Assembly: GCA_947479535.1 (NCBI GenBank)
Contig: CANJZQ010000023.1
Coordinates: 1 to 34,064 of the forward strand
Direction: 5' to 3'
Length of the DNA stretch: 34,064 bases
Origin: Oligoflexales bacterium
Lineage (GTDB): Bacteria; Bdellovibrionota_B; Oligoflexia; Oligoflexales; RGVZ01
The notes under the pieces are model-generated. The model was not told where the DNA came from. It did no database searches and worked only from the letters and a program-made list of their open reading frames with translations. This document shows positions 31,884-34,064 of this stretch, one piece after another. Every line of letters starts with the position of its first letter. The stretch's first letter is position 1. The position numbers were made by a program, and so were the translations under genes.

Positions 31884-32827
31884 CTGCTGGCGCCTTGCTG
31901 GTATTTCAGATCTCACCGGCAAATGCTGCAGAGGTATTGGTGGATCGGGTCCTCGGTTCGGTAAATGGGCAACCTTTTCTTTACAGTGATGTTGCCACCA
32001 AAGTCCAAAGTGGTCCCCTCATTACAGTTTCCGAGTTTCCAGCAACGGAACAGTCGCCTCCTTTTGAGAAGGCCATGCAGGACATCATCAATTTCCAGCT
32101 GATCCAACAAAAGGCCAAAGAACTGGACCTTGATGTGGCAGACGACGAACTAGAATCCGAGATCGCAGATTTTTTGAGCAGCAAGGGCCTCGATAAGCGA
32201 GGCTTGCAGTCCTTTCTCTCAAAGGAAAATAAAAGCTACGAAGAGTACAAGCAGGATTTCCGCAATCAAATCATCTTGGGGCGGTTTCAGCGCCGGGTTA
32301 TTGCTCCGTTGATCAAAGTGACTGATAGAGACCTTGAGACCGCATACATGAAACGCTCTGGTGCCGCATCGGATCTGGTTGAAATCACCCTCCGGCAAAT
32401 TTCAATTCAGATCCCTGATGGGTCTGGGCAGGTCATAACTGAGGCAAAGCGGGCCCTTGCTCGCGAGGCCCGCAGTAAGATCGATGCCGGTGTTCCGTTT
32501 GAGGACGCAGTAAAACTCTATTCTGACGATCGCCAAAAAGCCGCCAATGGTGGACTCTTGGAAGCGGTCCGCCTAAAAGACTTGGCGCCAACCATCCGCA
32601 AGGAGATTGAGCGACTAGATACTGGAGGGGTGACGCCACCCATTGAAATTTCTTCCAGTATCCTGATCTTCAAGGTCGAAGACAGGAAGGTGTCATTGGG
32701 TAAGGACATGCAGAAAAAAAGAGCAGAGCTCGAGGCCGAGATTCGCAACGCCGAACTTGCCAATCAAACCCGACGCTGGCTTTCGGAGCAGCGTCAACGT
32801 TCAAAAATTGAAATTATCGCAAAGTAG
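31832..32827 (+). CDS. SurA-like periplasmic chaperone / isomerase
   Basis: A 331-aa secreted SurA-family protein. The signal peptide (ITAGALLVFQISPANA) would be cleaved after ANA at about residue 32, giving AEVLVDRVLGSVNGQPFLYSDV. This is the usual SurA N-domain opening, with a conserved VNGxPI-type beginning. The helical N-domain runs to ~170, and a single parvulin domain lies at about 186-290, with ANGGLLEAVRLKDLAPTIRKEI and GGVTPPIE. E. coli SurA has two parvulin domains and 428 residues, so this is a shorter one-domain version. It probably guides outer-membrane proteins. Its start is 52 nt inside the upstream isomerase gene. Its stop overlaps the convergent permease gene by 14 nt. Confidence 0.85.
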   Translation: MARGRTQRNSNHIPSIITAGALLVFQISPANAAEVLVDRVLGSVNGQPFLYSDVATKVQSGPLITVSEFPATEQSPPFEKAMQDIINFQLIQQKAKELDLDVADDELESEIADFLSSKGLDKRGLQSFLSKENKSYEEYKQDFRNQIILGRFQRRVIAPLIKVTDRDLETAYMKRSGAASDLVEITLRQISIQIPDGSGQVITEAKRALAREARSKIDAGVPFEDAVKLYSDDRQKAANGGLLEAVRLKDLAPTIRKEIERLDTGGVTPPIEISSSILIFKVEDRKVSLGKDMQKKRAELEAEIRNAELANQTRRWLSEQRQRSKIEIIAK

Positions 32828-33908
32828 TCTTAGCCCGCCAACCATCCCAGAGCACGATGGCTAACAAAACGATGTTAGCGGCCCAAGCGCTAATCAAGGG
32901 TGACAAGTTGCCGCGCCGTCCAAGGGCAAGAAAAGAATTGAGAAGAACCCAGTAGCTCATCCCGATGCCAAGGGCCAATAAAGTGCTCTTTGCCGTTTCA
33001 GCGGAGCGTTCTGAACTAAACATGAATTTAAGGCCAAGAAGGCTCACCACGAGGCAGGCGAAAGGAAAAGCCAACTTCACATGGTAGTCAACCTTGAGTG
33101 GCAAAATGTCACGTCCCGAATTCTCCTCGCCATTAATCTGTGATCGCAGTTCTCTCCGACTCATCTCACTCGGCATGCGTCTTTCTTTTTGCAATTTTTG
33201 AACATCGACTGGGATGTGTATCAGCAATTTATCCTGACGGTCGTGCTGCCTGACATTGCCTTGGTCATCAAAACCCATGATTGAAACATCGCTAAGCAAC
33301 CACATGGAATCCTTACCGGTATTCTTTGCAGAGGCAGCTTCCATGGCTTGATCTGGGGTAAAGTCCGGACGAATTCGCGAGACCCTAAGCTGCTGAAAAG
33401 CCTGCAGTTCCGGGTCATATTTCCCAAAATTATAAATCATATTCCCTTGACGCAGCCAGCTCACGCCCTGGGCAATCTCAAAAGATGGGACGCCCTCAAT
33501 TTGAACCTCTTGAACATAATGGACCCGACCAGCAGTAACGGGGATCACATACTCGTTAAGCACCCAACCGGCCAAGGTCAGCAACAAACCACCCGCGAAA
33601 AGAGGCGCCCCAATTCGCATAGGCCCCATTCCAACAGCACGCATTGCGGTCAATTCATTGGTGCGACCGAGCAGCAGCATGCAGGTAACAGAAGCCAAAA
33701 GCGCAGCAATTGGCATCGCCTGCAAAATATGGCTCGGCATTTGGTAGAGATACATTTTCAAAACCAGCCCGGCAGAAGGCTTGTAGCGGGGAAAATACCG
33801 GGTCGTTCTGTGGATGAAATCAAACAGAACAAACAGGAACAACGTCAGGAACATCGCTCCCGCGACGTACTTGAAAAAATCCCTGAGAATATAGTTAAAA
33901 AGACGCAA
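32814..33908 (-). CDS. LptF/LptG family permease
   Basis: A 364-aa inner-membrane permease of the YjgP/YjgQ family, which with LptB2 and LptC extracts lipopolysaccharide and drives it to the outer membrane. The opening MRLFNYILRDFFKYVAGAMFLTLFLFVLFD matches LptG/LptF. Then come a second helix region with MPSHILQAMPIAALLASVTCMLLLGRTNELTAMRAVGMG, the coupling helix, a periplasmic beta-jellyroll domain (~130-255), and three C-terminal helices (KLAFPFACLVVSLLGL onward). I cannot firmly decide between LptF and LptG. The start is TTG 33908, fixed by the family N-terminus; a CAGG lies upstream but is weak. The partial gene before it on the same strand ends 29 nt away. Confidence 0.9.
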   Translation of the reverse strand: MRLFNYILRDFFKYVAGAMFLTLFLFVLFDFIHRTTRYFPRYKPSAGLVLKMYLYQMPSHILQAMPIAALLASVTCMLLLGRTNELTAMRAVGMGPMRIGAPLFAGGLLLTLAGWVLNEYVIPVTAGRVHYVQEVQIEGVPSFEIAQGVSWLRQGNMIYNFGKYDPELQAFQQLRVSRIRPDFTPDQAMEAASAKNTGKDSMWLLSDVSIMGFDDQGNVRQHDRQDKLLIHIPVDVQKLQKERRMPSEMSRRELRSQINGEENSGRDILPLKVDYHVKLAFPFACLVVSLLGLKFMFSSERSAETAKSTLLALGIGMSYWVLLNSFLALGRRGNLSPLISAWAANIVLLAIVLWDGWRAKTTLR

Positions 33909-33937
33909 TGGCCTGCCAGCCGAATTTTAATTTGCGT

Positions 33938-34064
33938 TCAAGATTTATTGGGCTCGGGTTCAGGGGACGTACGGATGGCAGATGCCATCACGACTGGAAG
34001 CCCTTTTTTCCCGTTACCCACGATGCCTAGAACCTTAACGTTTTTGCCTTGCCTGGTGCCAAGA
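33938..34064 (-). CDS. Unidentified protein, C-terminal 41 residues (gene continues outside window)
   Basis: On the minus strand a frame open to the window edge ends with TGA at 33938-33940, 29 nt before the permease gene. It encodes about 41 residues with a pattern of alternating hydrophobic and glycine residues (KVLGIVGNGKKGLPVVMASA) and a proline/glutamate tail (SPEPEPNKS). The beta-strand-like pattern suggests the end of a folded domain. I do not recognise the family. It is probably co-transcribed with the permease gene. Confidence is moderate because the piece is short. Confidence 0.4.
   Translation of the reverse strand, partial: LGTRQGKNVKVLGIVGNGKKGLPVVMASAIRTSPEPEPNKS

Noticed and set aside
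1-34064. tRNA, rRNA, CRISPR array, IS element or prophage
   Set aside because: No cloverleaf-like or rRNA-like sequence, regular spaced repeats, transposase, integrase or phage gene was recognised by reading; a program search was not possible.

Overview
The window (about 34 kb, moderate GC) comes from a bacterial chromosome. Its genes are tightly packed, with many 1-14 nt overlaps, GTG/TTG starts and clear Shine-Dalgarno sites. The gene content is that of a Gram-negative, respiring bacterium: complex I membrane subunits, an LptF/LptG permease, SurA/PpiC chaperones and a lipoprotein-type cytochrome c. GldA/GldF/GldG-like ABC genes beside a DUF4340 gene, and mfd followed by two parvulins, recall former 'Deltaproteobacteria' such as Bdellovibrionota or Myxococcota. 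That placement is inference; there is no rRNA or other phylogenetic marker here. I see no tRNA, rRNA, CRISPR array, IS element or prophage.

Layout. 1-1199 is the C-terminal part of a penicillin-acylase-family protein. 1270-5983 (+) is a four-gene ABC-2 export operon (GldA-like ATPase, GldF-like permease, GldG-like protein, DUF4340 protein) with a good sigma70-type promoter in front and an intrinsic terminator behind. 5991-15080 (-) is nuoA-H-J-K-L-M-N, followed by a divergent lgt-like gene and an EamA transporter. Only the seven membrane subunits of complex I are present; all peripheral-arm genes must lie elsewhere. 15107-17334 (+) holds gpsA and a cinA-like gene, the latter carrying a dispersed-repeat-like insertion in frame. 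17350-18421 (-) is a PuuD-like membrane protein and a separate cytochrome c lipoprotein, together resembling a split urate hydroxylase.

18593-23072 (+) is trhO, an EutA-like reactivase and a single-chain EutB-EutC fusion, ended by a terminator. 23127-24125 (-) is a nitronate monooxygenase-like flavoprotein with an odd translation start. 24232-32827 (+) is a DNA topology, repair and envelope run: topoisomerase VI B and A subunits, mfd, a PpiC-type isomerase and a SurA-like chaperone. 32814-33908 (-) is an LptF/LptG permease, preceded by the 3' end of an unidentified gene that runs off the window.

The most notable items are a complete topoisomerase VI (typical of archaea) joined to mfd, and an adenosylcobalamin ethanolamine ammonia-lyase whose two subunits are fused and sit next to a reactivating factor with no microcompartment genes in view. 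Also notable are the split PuuD-like pair, the Lgt-like protein with altered active-site positions, and the repeat insertion in cinA.
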